A DNA stretch of 64,000 nucleotides from Mesorhizobium sp. B2-3-12 (lineage in GTDB: Bacteria > Pseudomonadota > Alphaproteobacteria > Rhizobiales > Rhizobiaceae): assembly GCF_006442205.1 (NCBI RefSeq), contig NZ_VFVR01000001.1, forward strand, positions 124,001 to 188,000, read 5' to 3'. The notes below the pieces were generated by a model, which was given only the letters and a program-made list of their open reading frames with translations, ran no database searches and had not been told where the DNA came from. Numbering within the stretch: position 1 is the stretch's first letter; every line of letters begins with the position of its first letter. Positions 17,255 through 26,521 of this stretch are shown here, piece after piece. A program made the translations under genes and the position numbers.

Positions 17255-17959
17255 ATGTCCCTGCCTGCTCCAGGCTGGACCGCGAACGACATCATCGCGC
17301 ATCTGCGTTCGATCGGAACCGAGGAAAACCGCGCCGGCATGGCGCGGTTCGGCATCAACACCACGACCGCGCTCGGTATCGGCAATGCGGACTTGCGGCC
17401 GTTGGCGCGCAAGCTGAAGCGCAACCACGAGCGAGCGCTGGCGCTGTGGGACAGCGGCATACGCGAGGCGCGGCTGATGGCGGCTTTCACCGGCGAGCCG
17501 AAGAAGATCACCATCCAGGAGTGCCGCCGCTGGGCCGGCGATTTCGATTCCTGGGAGATCGTCGACACCGTCTCCGATCTGTTCGTGGATACGCCGTTCT
17601 GGCGCCATCTGGTCGCGGAGTTTGCCGCCGACGAGCGTGAATTCGTCCGCCGCACCGCCTTCGCCATGCTGGCATGGGCGGCGGTGCACTTGAAAAAGGA
17701 ACCCGACGCGACCTTCCAGTCCTACCTGCCATTGGTCGAAGCCCATTGCAGCGATGAGCGGAACTTCGTCCGCAAAGCGGTCAATTGGGCGCTGCGGCAG
17801 ATCGGCAAACGGTCAATGGCTTTGCACGCCCCTGCCCTTGCGCTGGCGCACAGGCTTGCCACCTCCACGGACAAGACGGCACGCTGGATCGGCAAGGATG
17901 CGGTGAGAGAACTTTCGCATGCCAAAACGCACGAACGCCTCGCCGCCAGAAAGGCCTGA
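17255..17959 (+). CDS. DNA alkylation repair protein (AlkD-like HEAT-repeat glycosylase)
   Basis: The 234-residue all-helical protein matches the DNA alkylation repair family: FGINTTTALGIGNADLRPLARKLKRNHERA near the N terminus, WEIVDTVSD with an acidic pair at about 100, and the signature DERNFVRKAVNWALRQIGKRS. AlkD excises bulky or cationic N3/N7-alkylpurines without base flipping. It follows the dehydrogenase by 6 bases. Whether it has glycosylase activity or is a non-catalytic paralogue needs the active-site Trp/Asp checked structurally. Confidence 0.9.
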   Translation: MSLPAPGWTANDIIAHLRSIGTEENRAGMARFGINTTTALGIGNADLRPLARKLKRNHERALALWDSGIREARLMAAFTGEPKKITIQECRRWAGDFDSWEIVDTVSDLFVDTPFWRHLVAEFAADEREFVRRTAFAMLAWAAVHLKKEPDATFQSYLPLVEAHCSDERNFVRKAVNWALRQIGKRSMALHAPALALAHRLATSTDKTARWIGKDAVRELSHAKTHERLAARKA

Positions 17960-18062
17960 CGAGTTGAGGTTTGCCGCGGCCGGATATCGCCGACATGTGA
18001 TGGGGCTCGTGCATTGACGCCACCCGCCGTCGCGTCTTTACTCGCCCGCAAAGGATGCGGCC

Positions 18063-18626
18063 ATGAACCATCTCAAATCGATCATTGCGCTCGCCGCCGC
18101 GCTTGCCCTCTCCACGGCCGGCGCTTCGGCCGAGACCGCGCACATCTTCTGGAAGGATTTGCGCCCGGCAACGCAGGCGGTCGCCGAAGACGCCGGCCTG
18201 CCGATGATCGCGGCGAAACTGCCAGATCATGGTGAGACGCTGTCGGTCGCCCTGCAGGACAAAACCATTCAATTAGCCGGCTATGCATTGCCGGTCGATC
18301 GCGACGGCGACCTCGTCTATCAGTTCCTGCTGGTGCCGTGGACCGGGGCGTGCAGCCACATGCCGACGCCGCCGCCCAACCAGATCGTGCTGGTCACGCC
18401 AGCCCGTCCGTACAAGATGACGGAGGCCTACGAAGCGGTCTCCGTCACCGGCGCCATGAAGCCGGACATGGAGAAAAGCCAGCTGTTCATTCTCGACGGC
18501 GTCAGCGTCATCCAGTCCGGCTATAGCGTGCGCAAAGCCGATGTCGTGAGCGTCGACACAGTTCCGGATTCGGTCGTGTTGCCGGTGAACTCGCCCTGGA
18601 GCTTCCTCAACAAGAAGAAGAACTAA
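18063..18626 (+). CDS. DUF3299 secreted protein
   Basis: The 187-residue protein has a signal peptide (cleavage near ASA-ET) and the DUF3299 core: IQLAGYALPVDRDGDLVYQFLLVPWTGACSHMPTPPPNQIV, where PWxGACxHxPxPPPNQ is the hallmark. The cysteine-histidine arrangement in that motif suggests metal binding in the periplasm. The function of the family is unknown. It is convergent with the Lrp gene, with a 9-base gap. Confidence 0.88.
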   Translation: MNHLKSIIALAAALALSTAGASAETAHIFWKDLRPATQAVAEDAGLPMIAAKLPDHGETLSVALQDKTIQLAGYALPVDRDGDLVYQFLLVPWTGACSHMPTPPPNQIVLVTPARPYKMTEAYEAVSVTGAMKPDMEKSQLFILDGVSVIQSGYSVRKADVVSVDTVPDSVVLPVNSPWSFLNKKKN

Positions 18627-18635
18627 GCGTCGGCC

Positions 18636-19127
18636 TCAGGCCGCGTTCGCGCCCGACTCCTTGTCCAGCACCATATAATCGAGCGGGATTTCGGTCGTGT
18701 ACTTGATCTGCTCCATGGCGAAGGACGACGACACGTCGCGGATCTCGATCTTGGCGATCAGCCGCTTGTAGAAGGCGTCATAGGCCGCGATGTCGGGCAC
18801 GACGACGCGCAGCAAGTAGTCGACGTCGCCGCTCATGCGGTAGAATTCTACCACCTCCGGAAATTCCTGGATGACCTCGGAAAACCGGCGCAGCCATTCA
18901 TGGCTGTGCGAATTGGTGCGGATCGACACGAAGACCGTGACCCGCACATTGACTTTTTCGTGGTCGAGAATGGCGACGCGCCGCTTGATAACGCCCTCTT
19001 CCTCGAGCTTCTGGATGCGCCGCCAGCACGGCGTGGTCGACAGGCCGACTTTCTTGGCAACGTCGGCGACCGCGAGCGTCGCGTCCTCCTGCAAGAGGCG
19101 GAGAATTTTTCGGTCAAGGCGATCCAT
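18636..19127 (-). CDS. Lrp/AsnC-family transcriptional regulator
   Basis: The 163-residue protein has the Lrp N-terminal HTH (MDRLDRKILRLLQEDATL... VAKKVGLSTTPCWRRIQKLEEEGVI) and a C-terminal RAM ligand-binding domain (RVTVFVSIRTNSHSHEWLRRF... YRMSGDVDYLLRVVVPD). It would form octamers that sense an amino acid. AGGAG precedes the ATG at 19127; an upstream in-frame ATG at 19178 lacks a good site. The regulated gene is not evident from the immediate context. Confidence 0.92.
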   Translation of the reverse strand: MDRLDRKILRLLQEDATLAVADVAKKVGLSTTPCWRRIQKLEEEGVIKRRVAILDHEKVNVRVTVFVSIRTNSHSHEWLRRFSEVIQEFPEVVEFYRMSGDVDYLLRVVVPDIAAYDAFYKRLIAKIEIRDVSSSFAMEQIKYTTEIPLDYMVLDKESGANAA

Positions 19128-19235
19128 CGGAGGCTCCTGGTGGAATAGTTTCGCTATATTCCCTTTTATTTGGCCCATCTACAAGAAAGAAATTCTGCCG
19201 CCAGCGTCTAAAGCGAGTGATTTCTTGCTGAATGC

Positions 19236-19847
19236 CTAGCCGAGGCGATAGCGGATTTCCGACCGCAGGAAAGGCAGCAAATCCATTTCAAACCACGGAT
19301 TCTGCTTCAACCAGCCCGTGTTGCGCCAGGACGGATGCGGCAGCGGCAGTACTTTGGGGCCGACGGAATTCTCCCAGATGGCGCGCCAGTCCATCACCGT
19401 TTCCGTCAGCGAGGCGCGCCGCGCCGCGCCCATGTGCCAGGTCTGCGCATAGATGCCGATCGTCAGCACCAGGTCGATGCGCGGCATCAGCGCCATCAAG
19501 GGCGCGCGCCAGGCCGGGGCGCATTCGCGCCTCGGCGGCAGGTCGCCGCCCTTGGCGTCTTGTCCGGGAAAGCAGAAGCCCATCGGCACGATGGCGAATT
19601 TCTCGAGGTCGTAGAATTCCTCGCTGGTCACACCGAGCCAGTTGCGCAGGCGGTCGCCCGAGGCATCCGTGAAGGGCATGCCCGACAGATGCACCTTGGT
19701 TCCAGGCGCCTGGCTGGCGATCAGGATGCGGGCGTTGGACGAGGGGCGCAGCACCGGTCGCGGCCCGTGCGGCAGCGGCTTGCCGACGGGATTGTCGACG
19801 CAGATGCGGCACGCGCGGATCGTCGCGGCGAAGCTATCCAGGTCCAT
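19236..19847 (-). CDS. Uracil-DNA glycosylase-family protein
   Basis: The 203-residue protein has the UDG superfamily core: LIASQAPGTKVHLSGMPFTDASGDRLRNWLG for the water-activating loop, and PLPHPSWRNTG for the minor-groove intercalation loop. CRIC near residue 12 recalls the first cysteines of Fe-S UDGs, but a complete four-cysteine set is not visible, so a cluster is doubtful. Members excise or bind uracil or other damaged bases; the exact activity is open. It starts 3 bases after the stop of the GST gene, in the same direction. Confidence 0.82.
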   Translation of the reverse strand: MDLDSFAATIRACRICVDNPVGKPLPHGPRPVLRPSSNARILIASQAPGTKVHLSGMPFTDASGDRLRNWLGVTSEEFYDLEKFAIVPMGFCFPGQDAKGGDLPPRRECAPAWRAPLMALMPRIDLVLTIGIYAQTWHMGAARRASLTETVMDWRAIWENSVGPKVLPLPHPSWRNTGWLKQNPWFEMDLLPFLRSEIRYRLG

Positions 19848-19849
19848 GC

Positions 19850-20461
19850 TCAAGCGGCGGCACTCGGCCGGCTGGAGACAGCCTGATGCCAACGCAACAC
19901 ATTGGTGCATTCCTCCGGCACCTTGATGCGTGCCGGCTTCATGAAATCGATCGCGATCAGGCCGGTTATGTCGGCAATCGAATAGCTGTCGCCGGCGGCG
20001 AATTCACGGCTGCTGAGTTCCGCATCGAGCAACTCGAGAAACTCCACCGCCTTCGGCTTGTTGGCCTCGCCCCATTCGGGAATCTGCGGGATTTCCCATT
20101 CCTTCATGGCCGGATGGATGTGGCGGAAAGCCTGCGTGACACTGCTGAGCAGGTTGAACTCCATCCGCCTCTGCCACATCTCGACCTGCGCCTTGCCAAG
20201 CGCGCCGCGTCCGAACAATGCCGGCTCGGGATGAAGTTCCTCGAAATAGCGGCAGATGGCGACGGATTCGGTGAGGATGGTGCCGTCGTCAAGCTCCAGA
20301 ACCGGCAGACGCCGCAACGGATTGCGCGAGCTGACCGATTGCTGCTTGTGCTCCAGCGCGCCCATGTCGACCGGCACCAGCGGAACCGTGATCCCCTTCT
20401 CGGCGAGGAAAATGCGAACCCGCCGCGGGTTGGGCGCCCGGCCGCCGTCAAAGAGCTTCAT
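19850..20461 (-). CDS. Glutathione S-transferase family protein
   Basis: The 203-residue protein has a thioredoxin-fold N domain (MKLFDGGRAPNPRRVRIFLAEKGI, with the cis-proline segment RLPVLELDDGTILTESVAICRYFEE; the ES motif binds glutathione) and a helical C domain with SIADITGLIAIDF. AGGAGG is six bases before the ATG at 20461. The substrate is unknown. It is followed directly by the UDG-family gene, and 34 bases separate it from the upstream SNase-like gene, so a three-gene unit is likely. Confidence 0.9.
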   Translation of the reverse strand: MKLFDGGRAPNPRRVRIFLAEKGITVPLVPVDMGALEHKQQSVSSRNPLRRLPVLELDDGTILTESVAICRYFEELHPEPALFGRGALGKAQVEMWQRRMEFNLLSSVTQAFRHIHPAMKEWEIPQIPEWGEANKPKAVEFLELLDAELSSREFAAGDSYSIADITGLIAIDFMKPARIKVPEECTNVLRWHQAVSSRPSAAA

Positions 20462-20495
20462 GTCCATCCTCCTTTTCCTCACGCCATACGAGATT

Positions 20496-21119
20496 TCACC
20501 AGAAGCGGAAGATCTCCCGCACGGCATCACCAATCGACGCCAGCCTGCCGTGTTTCCGCTCCACGACCGCGCCATGATGGCTGTCGCGCCAGTCCTGTGG
20601 CCGATCGAACGTGCCCGCCCAGATACCGGCCCTTGCCGCGCGGGCAATCGCTTCCTCACTTTCGAAATCACCATAGGCGACGGCCCAGCCCGCTTCGACC
20701 TGGGCGCGGTTGAGGTCGGTGCCGCCGGCCTTGCAGTCGCCAAGCAACCGGCCATAGCGATCGCTCTGCCAGCCGCTGCAGATGACCGGCCTGCCGGCGA
20801 TCAGCCGCACCAGGGACTGGCGCGCCAGCGTGCCACAGGCATAATCGGCCCCGTTCCTGCGGCAGGTCTGCGTGTATTCCGGGGCGTCGATGCCGCGCAT
20901 CCGGATGCGCTCGGTGCCGAGCGTGATCGAATCGCCGTCATTGATGATGGCGCTACCTTGCGTCTTGCGCGTCTCCACCCGGTCGAGACGCGCCGCGAGC
21001 AGGATCAGCAGTCCCAGAATGATGGTGGCCAACGCATAGTCGAGCAGCTTGCGCCACGGGCTTCTCGGGCGCGGCGCCGCGTACCGCCTGCGCGACCTCG
21101 GCGACCACGAACGGCTCAT
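20496..21119 (-). CDS. Membrane-anchored thermonuclease (SNase-like) family protein
   Basis: The 207-residue protein has a basic N terminus, one membrane helix (about 28-43) and a staphylococcal-nuclease-like domain: GDSITLGTERIRMRGIDAPEY, ARQSLVRLIAGRPVIC and DRYGRLLGDCKAGGTDLNRAQVEAGWAVAY. The R-x-x-G-I-D-A-P-E segment and DRYGR are typical metal/phosphate-binding positions. It likely cleaves nucleic acid outside the cytoplasmic membrane. It heads the likely unit with GST and UDG genes. Confidence 0.87.
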   Translation of the reverse strand: MSRSWSPRSRRRYAAPRPRSPWRKLLDYALATIILGLLILLAARLDRVETRKTQGSAIINDGDSITLGTERIRMRGIDAPEYTQTCRRNGADYACGTLARQSLVRLIAGRPVICSGWQSDRYGRLLGDCKAGGTDLNRAQVEAGWAVAYGDFESEEAIARAARAGIWAGTFDRPQDWRDSHHGAVVERKHGRLASIGDAVREIFRFW

Positions 21120-21195
21120 ATGGCAAACGGTTGGTTAATCATTCGAACGTAGCTTAACACCTTGAAATCGCTGCGCGCATAAATTGAAGCTTTTG

Positions 21196-22716
21196 ATGCC
21201 CTTGCAACGCTCGAACACAGCGGACAAGTTCATTGTGGACCGCAGGAAACGGCATCGCAACACCGATGTCGCGCGCGCGGTGCGCAAGACGCGCGACCGT
21301 CTTTCGCAGCAGGCCGGCAATCCCGATTTCGATCGGGAACTGCTGAAGCTTCACGCACGGGCCATGACAAGCGGCGCGGTGGTTATCCCGCTGCTCGTCC
21401 TGGCAATCGCCGCGGCGGGCCGGTTCGCCGGCGTCGGAAACGAGATCGGGCTCTGGGCGCTGTTCACGCTCACCGCCCATACCATTGTCGCCTTCATGGC
21501 GAGGCGGATCGAGCGGACGGAAGCTTCCGCGCTCAACCCATTGCAAACGCGACGAGAATTCCTGGTCGCGCATTTTCTTTGCGGCCTCGGCTGGGCCTGG
21601 TTCGTTTTGCTGGGCTGTGGCGCGTGCGCGGTGGATCAGTTCCAGGTGGCCAAGGCGGTGGTGCTGCTGCTCGCCATGGCATCGACCGCGGTGATGGCCT
21701 CGTCTCTGGGTGGAGCTCTTTTGGCGACCTTTGCCGTTCCGGTGGCGCTCTATGCCTATGCCGGGGTGAAGCTGTGGATGCCGGTCGAAGCGATCATGGC
21801 CGGGCTGCTCGTCGTGTCGCTGCCTTTCTTCGCCTATATCGCCCGCCATCTCAACCTGTCCTCCTTGATGCTGCTGTCGTTTCGCTCCGAAAAGGATGCG
21901 TTGATCGCCGAAGTGGAGACGGCGAAGTCGATGTCGGACGAGGCGCGGCGGCGGGCCGAGGACGCCAATCTGGCAAAGTCGCGCTTCCTCGCCTCGATGA
22001 GCCATGAATTGCGCACGCCGCTCAACGCCATTCTGGGTTTTTCCGAGGTGATGGCGAACGAGGTGCTGGGGCCGATGAGCAATCCCACCTATCGCGACTA
22101 CGCCCATGACGTGCATGATTCCGGCCAGCACCTGCTCGACCTGATCAACGAGATCCTCGACCTGTCGCGTATCGAGGCTGGCCGCTACCAGCTCAACGAG
22201 GAGCCGGTCATGCTGCTCAACATCGTCGAGGATTGCTGCCATATGATGGAACTCAAGGCACGCAACAAGGATATCCGCGTCGTCCAGGACTTCGAACAGA
22301 CATTGCCGCGGCTGTTCGCCGACGAGCGCGCCGTGCGCCAGATCACGCTCAACCTTCTGTCCAATGCCATCAAGTTCACCGCCACCGGCGGCGAAATCCG
22401 CGTCCGGGTCGGCTGGACGGCGGGCGGCGGGCAATACATTTCGATTCGGGATAACGGCCCGGGCATCCCAGAAGACGAGATCCCGGTCGTGCTTTCAGCC
22501 TTCGGCCAGGGTTCGATCGCCATCAAGAGCGCCGAGCAAGGCACCGGGCTTGGCCTGCCGATCGTGCAGGGGCTGCTCGCCATGCATGGCGGCGAGTTCG
22601 AACTTCACTCCAAGCTGCGTGAAGGCACCGAGGCGATCGCCATCTTCCCGCTGAGCCGGGTGATGGAAGAACTGCCGGCGCTGCCGACAGCCGCGGTGGC
22701 CGCACGACGCCGGTAG
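21196..22716 (+). CDS. Membrane-bound sensor histidine kinase (PdhS/DivJ/PleC-like kinase core)
   Basis: The 506-residue protein has a polar N terminus, about six membrane segments between residues 58 and 216, a short coiled coil (230-260) and a kinase core. H270 in SHELRTPLNAILGFSEVM is the phospho-acceptor; N386 and N390 form the N box; DNGPGIP (419-425) and GTGLGLPIV (449-457) form the ATP lid region. The dimerisation helix (DSGQHLLDLINEILDLSRIEAGR) is of the alphaproteobacterial DivK/PleD-linked type. No response regulator is adjacent, so it is an orphan kinase. The start (ATG 21196) is moderately certain. Confidence 0.9.
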   Translation: MPLQRSNTADKFIVDRRKRHRNTDVARAVRKTRDRLSQQAGNPDFDRELLKLHARAMTSGAVVIPLLVLAIAAAGRFAGVGNEIGLWALFTLTAHTIVAFMARRIERTEASALNPLQTRREFLVAHFLCGLGWAWFVLLGCGACAVDQFQVAKAVVLLLAMASTAVMASSLGGALLATFAVPVALYAYAGVKLWMPVEAIMAGLLVVSLPFFAYIARHLNLSSLMLLSFRSEKDALIAEVETAKSMSDEARRRAEDANLAKSRFLASMSHELRTPLNAILGFSEVMANEVLGPMSNPTYRDYAHDVHDSGQHLLDLINEILDLSRIEAGRYQLNEEPVMLLNIVEDCCHMMELKARNKDIRVVQDFEQTLPRLFADERAVRQITLNLLSNAIKFTATGGEIRVRVGWTAGGGQYISIRDNGPGIPEDEIPVVLSAFGQGSIAIKSAEQGTGLGLPIVQGLLAMHGGEFELHSKLREGTEAIAIFPLSRVMEELPALPTAAVAARRR

Positions 22717-22748
22717 CGGACCTCGTCTGCGCCCGGTGTTGGGCGTGG

Positions 22749-23747
22749 TTATCCCCGAACAGCCGCCGCCATGCCTGAACTGGTCAGTGCCGCGGCCTTG
22801 ACCAGCCCGGCCGCAAGGGCCGCTCCCGCCCCTTCTCCATGGCTGATGCCGAGATCAAGCAACGGACGCAACCCAATGTGTTCGGCGGCCCTTGCATGCG
22901 CGGGCTCCGGCGACAGGCTGGCAAGGAGACAATGATCGAGCGCGACGGGGTTAGCCGCATACAATACCGCCGCGGCAGCCGTTGCCGCGAAGCCGTCGAG
23001 CAGCACCGGTATCTGCTGCATCCGTGCCGCCAGGATGGCGCCGGATATCGCCGCGAACTCGCGGCCTCCGACCCGGCGCAGCGCTTCGAGCGGATCTTCC
23101 AGACGGGCGCCGTGAAAGGCCAGCGCCGCATCGACCACCTCTGCCTTGCGGGCCTGCATCGTCGCATCGGCGCCCGACCCCGGGCCAACCCAGTCGGCAC
23201 CCCTGCCCCCGAACAGCGCGGCCAACAGGGCGGCGGCGACGGTGGAATTGCCGACGCCAAGATCGCCGAGGCAAAGCAGATCGGTGCCGCCGGCGATTGC
23301 TTCCATGCCGAAGGCCATGGTGGCCGCGCAACCGCGCTCATCGAGCGCGGCGTCTTCGGTGATATCGCCGGTCGGGATGTGCAGGGCAAGATCGAACACC
23401 TTCAGGCCGAGGTCGTTGGCGATGCAGATCTGGTTGATCGCCGCACCACCGGCCGCGCAAAGTTCGACGGCGTTGGCGGTCGCCGCCACCGGCCGTGGCG
23501 AAATGCCATGCCTGACAACGCCATGATTGCCGGCAAAGACAGCCATCAAGGGCCTCGTCACGAGAGGCGGAGCGCGACCGCTCCATGCGGCAAGCCATGC
23601 GCCGATGTCCTCGACGCGGCCAAGCGAATTCACCGGCTTGTCGGCCTTGGCAAACAGCGCGCGCACGCGCGCCTCGGCTTTGAGGTCCGCGGGCGGCAAA
23701 TTGTCGAGCAGGTTGCGGAAATCGTCGAAAGGCAGTGCACTGGTCAT
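22749..23747 (-). CDS. cobT: Nicotinate-nucleotide--dimethylbenzimidazole phosphoribosyltransferase CobT
   Basis: The 332-residue enzyme makes alpha-ribazole phosphate for the lower ligand of cobalamin. Characteristic stretches are KPVNSLGRVEDIGAWLA, VFAGNHGVVRHGISP, GCAATMAFGMEAIAGGTDLLCLGDLGVGNST and the catalytic E305 in ISHGEGAGA. No other cobalamin gene is adjacent, and the divergent gap to the DUF1289 gene (198 bp) shows no recognisable cobalamin riboswitch. Confidence 0.96.
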   Translation of the reverse strand: MTSALPFDDFRNLLDNLPPADLKAEARVRALFAKADKPVNSLGRVEDIGAWLAAWSGRAPPLVTRPLMAVFAGNHGVVRHGISPRPVAATANAVELCAAGGAAINQICIANDLGLKVFDLALHIPTGDITEDAALDERGCAATMAFGMEAIAGGTDLLCLGDLGVGNSTVAAALLAALFGGRGADWVGPGSGADATMQARKAEVVDAALAFHGARLEDPLEALRRVGGREFAAISGAILAARMQQIPVLLDGFAATAAAAVLYAANPVALDHCLLASLSPEPAHARAAEHIGLRPLLDLGISHGEGAGAALAAGLVKAAALTSSGMAAAVRG

Positions 23748-23945
23748 GTCGCGAACAATCATTCCTGGATGTTGGCGAGCGGCATAGCCGCGTTGCGTGA
23801 TCGGCACAACCTCCTCGATCGTCCTTCCCGGTTTGCCGCAAAGGCGGCCATGGACGGCGCTATCGCGAGGGCTTGCATTGGCTTTGCCGTTGCACCATGT
23901 GGAGATGGAAGAGCGGACTCCGAACGGGGTCCTCCAGAGAAAGTC

Positions 23946-24176
23946 ATGACGGTCATCGAGTCTCCCTGCATCCTGGTCTGTTCGATCGATATGAAGACCG
24001 GCTTCTGCTTCGGTTGCGGCCGCACGCGCGAGGAAATCGGCGCCTGGATGGGAATGACGCCCGAGACGCGCCGCAATGTGATGGCCGAACTGCCGGCCCG
24101 GCTGGAAACCGTCGAGCGCCGGCCGCGCCGCGAAACGCGCCGCACCCGCATGGCGCGCGAACGCGACGCATTCTAG
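23946..24176 (+). CDS. DUF1289 domain-containing small cysteine protein
   Basis: The 76-residue protein has the DUF1289 pattern SPCILVCSIDMKTGFCFGCGRTREEIGAW, with C8, C12, C21 and C24 placed to bind a metal (zinc or Fe-S), followed by an arginine-rich tail. The ATG follows AGAGAAAG. It ends 9 bases before the retropepsin-like protease gene, with which it is probably co-transcribed, as in many Rhizobiales. The function is unknown. Confidence 0.88.
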   Translation: MTVIESPCILVCSIDMKTGFCFGCGRTREEIGAWMGMTPETRRNVMAELPARLETVERRPRRETRRTRMARERDAF

Positions 24177-24185
24177 CGAGGACGG

Positions 24186-24890
24186 ATGAGCAGCCGGCTG
24201 TTCTGGATTGTGATGGCGATGATCGGTGTGGGAGCGGTGCTGCTCATGCTCAACGATTCCGCCGGCAGCACGCTCGGCGTCGACAATGACGATTTCGGCC
24301 GGCTGATCTGGCTCGGTGCCTTCGGCGCCCTCATCGGCGCCGGCTTGCTGCGGTCGGCTCCGCTGGGCGTGATGGCCCGCAACCTCGGCACCTGGGCGGC
24401 TATCGTGCTCGTTCTGATCGCCGGCTATCAATATCGCTACGAGCTGCAGGACGTCGCCAGCCGGGTGACCGCGGGCCTAGTTCCCGTCAGTCCCCTGGCG
24501 CTCGGCGTCGAGGACGGCCACGCGACGGTGACCCTGGACAAGGCCGACAACGGTCACTTCGAGGCGCGCATTCTGGTCAATGGCAATCCGGTGCGGGCCG
24601 TCGTCGACACCGGCGCGACCAGCACCGTATTGACTTCGGAGGACGCTCAGGCCGCGGGCTTCAATCCGGCGGCGCTGAACTACACCATACCGGTTTCGAC
24701 CGCCAACGGCATGGCGCGCGCCGCGGCGGTCAAGACCAACGAGCTGGCAATCGGCGGCATCGTGCGCAAGGATATGTCGGTGATGGTCGCCGCGCCCGGC
24801 ATGCTCAGCCAAAGTCTGCTCGGCATGAACTTCATCGGCTCGCTCTCGGGCTTCGATGTGCGCGGCGATCGTATGATTCTGCGCGACTGA
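24186..24890 (+). CDS. Retropepsin-like clan AA aspartic protease, membrane anchored
   Basis: The 234-residue protein has two or three N-terminal membrane helices and a periplasmic retropepsin-like domain with the single catalytic motif VVDTGATST (D141, T142, G143); LLGMNFIGSL forms the second hydrophobic-hydrophobic-glycine element. Such domains (TIGR02281 family) act as homodimers. It follows the DUF1289 gene by 9 bases and ends 2 bases before the convergent dusA stop. Confidence 0.9.
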   Translation: MSSRLFWIVMAMIGVGAVLLMLNDSAGSTLGVDNDDFGRLIWLGAFGALIGAGLLRSAPLGVMARNLGTWAAIVLVLIAGYQYRYELQDVASRVTAGLVPVSPLALGVEDGHATVTLDKADNGHFEARILVNGNPVRAVVDTGATSTVLTSEDAQAAGFNPAALNYTIPVSTANGMARAAAVKTNELAIGGIVRKDMSVMVAAPGMLSQSLLGMNFIGSLSGFDVRGDRMILRD

Positions 24891-24892
24891 GG

Positions 24893-25885
24893 TCAGGCCG
24901 CTTCGTCGGCTGCCGCCCTACCGAATTCGACGGCTACGAAAGCGCTCTTCAGTATCTCCGGCCCGGCGCCGGGCCGGGTCGCGTCGGTGGACAGGATCTG
25001 GCGGTAGCGGCGCGCGCCGGGCAGTCCGTGAAACAACCCGACCATATGGCGGGTGACATGGCCGAGCCTGCCGCCCTGTTCGATATGGCGAGCCGCGTAG
25101 TCCGCCATGGCATCGATCAGTGCCGCGAAATCGAACGCTTCCGGCCGCACTCCGTAGAAGGCGGCATCAACACCTGTCAAAATGCCTGGCGTGTGGTAGG
25201 CGGCGCGGCCAAGCATGGCGCCATCGACATGATCGAGATGCTCGCGCGCCTCTTCAAGCGACTGAATACCGCCATTGATACCGATGAATTCGTTCGGATT
25301 TCCCGCCTTCAATCGATAGACCCTGTCATAATCGAGCGGCGGGATGTCGCGGTTTTCCTTGGGGCTCAGCCCTTCCAGCCACGCCTTGCGTGCGTGCACC
25401 CACAAGGCATCGGCGCCGGCATCGAAAACGCCATTCGCCAGCGCATCGAGCGCCGGCTCCGGATCCTGTTCGTCGACGCCGATGCGGCATTTGACCGTGA
25501 CCGGCACCGCCACCGCCGCCTTCATGGCGGCGACGCAAGTTGCGACGAGGTCGGGCACCTTCATCAGGCAGGCTCCGAACGTGCCGGACTGGACGCGATC
25601 GGACGGGCAGCCGACGTTGAGGTTGATCTCATCGTAACCGAAGGATTCGCCGATGCGTGCGGCCTCGGCAAGTTTTCCCGGATCCGAACCGCCAAGCTGC
25701 AGGGCGACCGGATGCTCCGCCTCATCGAAGCCAAGCAGCCGCCCGCGCGCGCCGTGGATGACCGCGTCGGCCACCACCATTTCGGTGTAGAGCAGCGCAT
25801 GGCTCGTCAGCCGACGATGGAAGAACCGGCAATGCCGGTCCGTCCAATCCATCATCGGCGCAATGGCGATTTTTGCATTCAACAT
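24893..25885 (-). CDS. dusA: tRNA-dihydrouridine synthase DusA
   Basis: The 330-residue flavoenzyme reduces uridines 20/20a in tRNA D-loops. IAPMMDWTDRHCRFFHR at the N terminus, NLNVGCPSDRVQSGTFGACLM with catalytic C93, and HARKAWLEGLSPKENRDIPPLDY are diagnostic of the DusA subgroup. The ATG at 25885 was chosen because the protein then begins right at the barrel; 28 extra upstream codons are open but unlike the family. Confidence 0.95.
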   Translation of the reverse strand: MLNAKIAIAPMMDWTDRHCRFFHRRLTSHALLYTEMVVADAVIHGARGRLLGFDEAEHPVALQLGGSDPGKLAEAARIGESFGYDEINLNVGCPSDRVQSGTFGACLMKVPDLVATCVAAMKAAVAVPVTVKCRIGVDEQDPEPALDALANGVFDAGADALWVHARKAWLEGLSPKENRDIPPLDYDRVYRLKAGNPNEFIGINGGIQSLEEAREHLDHVDGAMLGRAAYHTPGILTGVDAAFYGVRPEAFDFAALIDAMADYAARHIEQGGRLGHVTRHMVGLFHGLPGARRYRQILSTDATRPGAGPEILKSAFVAVEFGRAAADEAA

Positions 25886-26078
25886 GTTATTCGGATTGGC
25901 TATCCCGATGATCCATCCACCTGGATCGGATCTTGCCGCGACATGTAGCGTATTTATTGGCCCATTCAAACTGCCGCCCGGCCTTGGCTACCGGCAAAGG
26001 GCCTGCCCGGAATGCGCGGACACAACCGCCATCGCGCCCGCAACGGACGCGATCCAACCCTGCAAGGCAGCGCGGCGC

Positions 26079-26381
26079 TTACCGCCGCAGCGCGTGTATG
26101 CTCGCCATGCTGTTGCCGCCCATCGGCAATGCCATGTCGTCGTCAAGAAGCCGCGTGATCCGGGCAAATCCGGTGAACGCCTTTCTGGCTTCCTCCGCCG
26201 ACATCTGTCCAGACAGGGCGGCCGAACAGCAATTCAGCGCACACTGATACACCGGCCCACGCCGTCCCGTCGGCCATTTACGCAAGAAAACCATCGCCTC
26301 GGCGACACTATCCACCTCTTCCACAGGATGCCCCTGCCCGCGCGATATCCGCACGGGCGAAAAGAAATGCAGGTAGTCCAT
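26079..26381 (-). CDS. DUF982 domain-containing protein
   Basis: The 100-residue protein has the rhizobial DUF982 layout: a short strand F-x-P-V-x-I/V at the start (FFSPVRIS), VDSVAEAMVFLRKWPTGRRGPVYQCALNCCSAALSG with the W-P-x-x-R-G-P motif, and a helical tail. It is cytosolic, of unknown function. It lies downstream of the peptide transporter operon on the same strand, separated by 140 bases with no clear terminator. Confidence 0.8.
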   Translation of the reverse strand: MDYLHFFSPVRISRGQGHPVEEVDSVAEAMVFLRKWPTGRRGPVYQCALNCCSAALSGQMSAEEARKAFTGFARITRLLDDDMALPMGGNSMASIHALRR

Positions 26382-26521
26382 AGCTTCCTCCCGGTCGATC
26401 GCGATGCGCTCGATCGAACCCTATCAAACGTGCTGTCCGGCGGTTGGTTCCACGCGGAAAACTGAATTTTGAAGAAATTTTTCCGGCCGGATGCTGCAGT
26501 CGATGCCGGTCGAAATGAGCC

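Noticed and set aside
23748..23945. Possible cobalamin riboswitch upstream of cobT
   Set aside because: I looked for a B12-box-like stretch and the conserved GCCACTG-type core and saw neither; no hairpin array of the expected size is visible.
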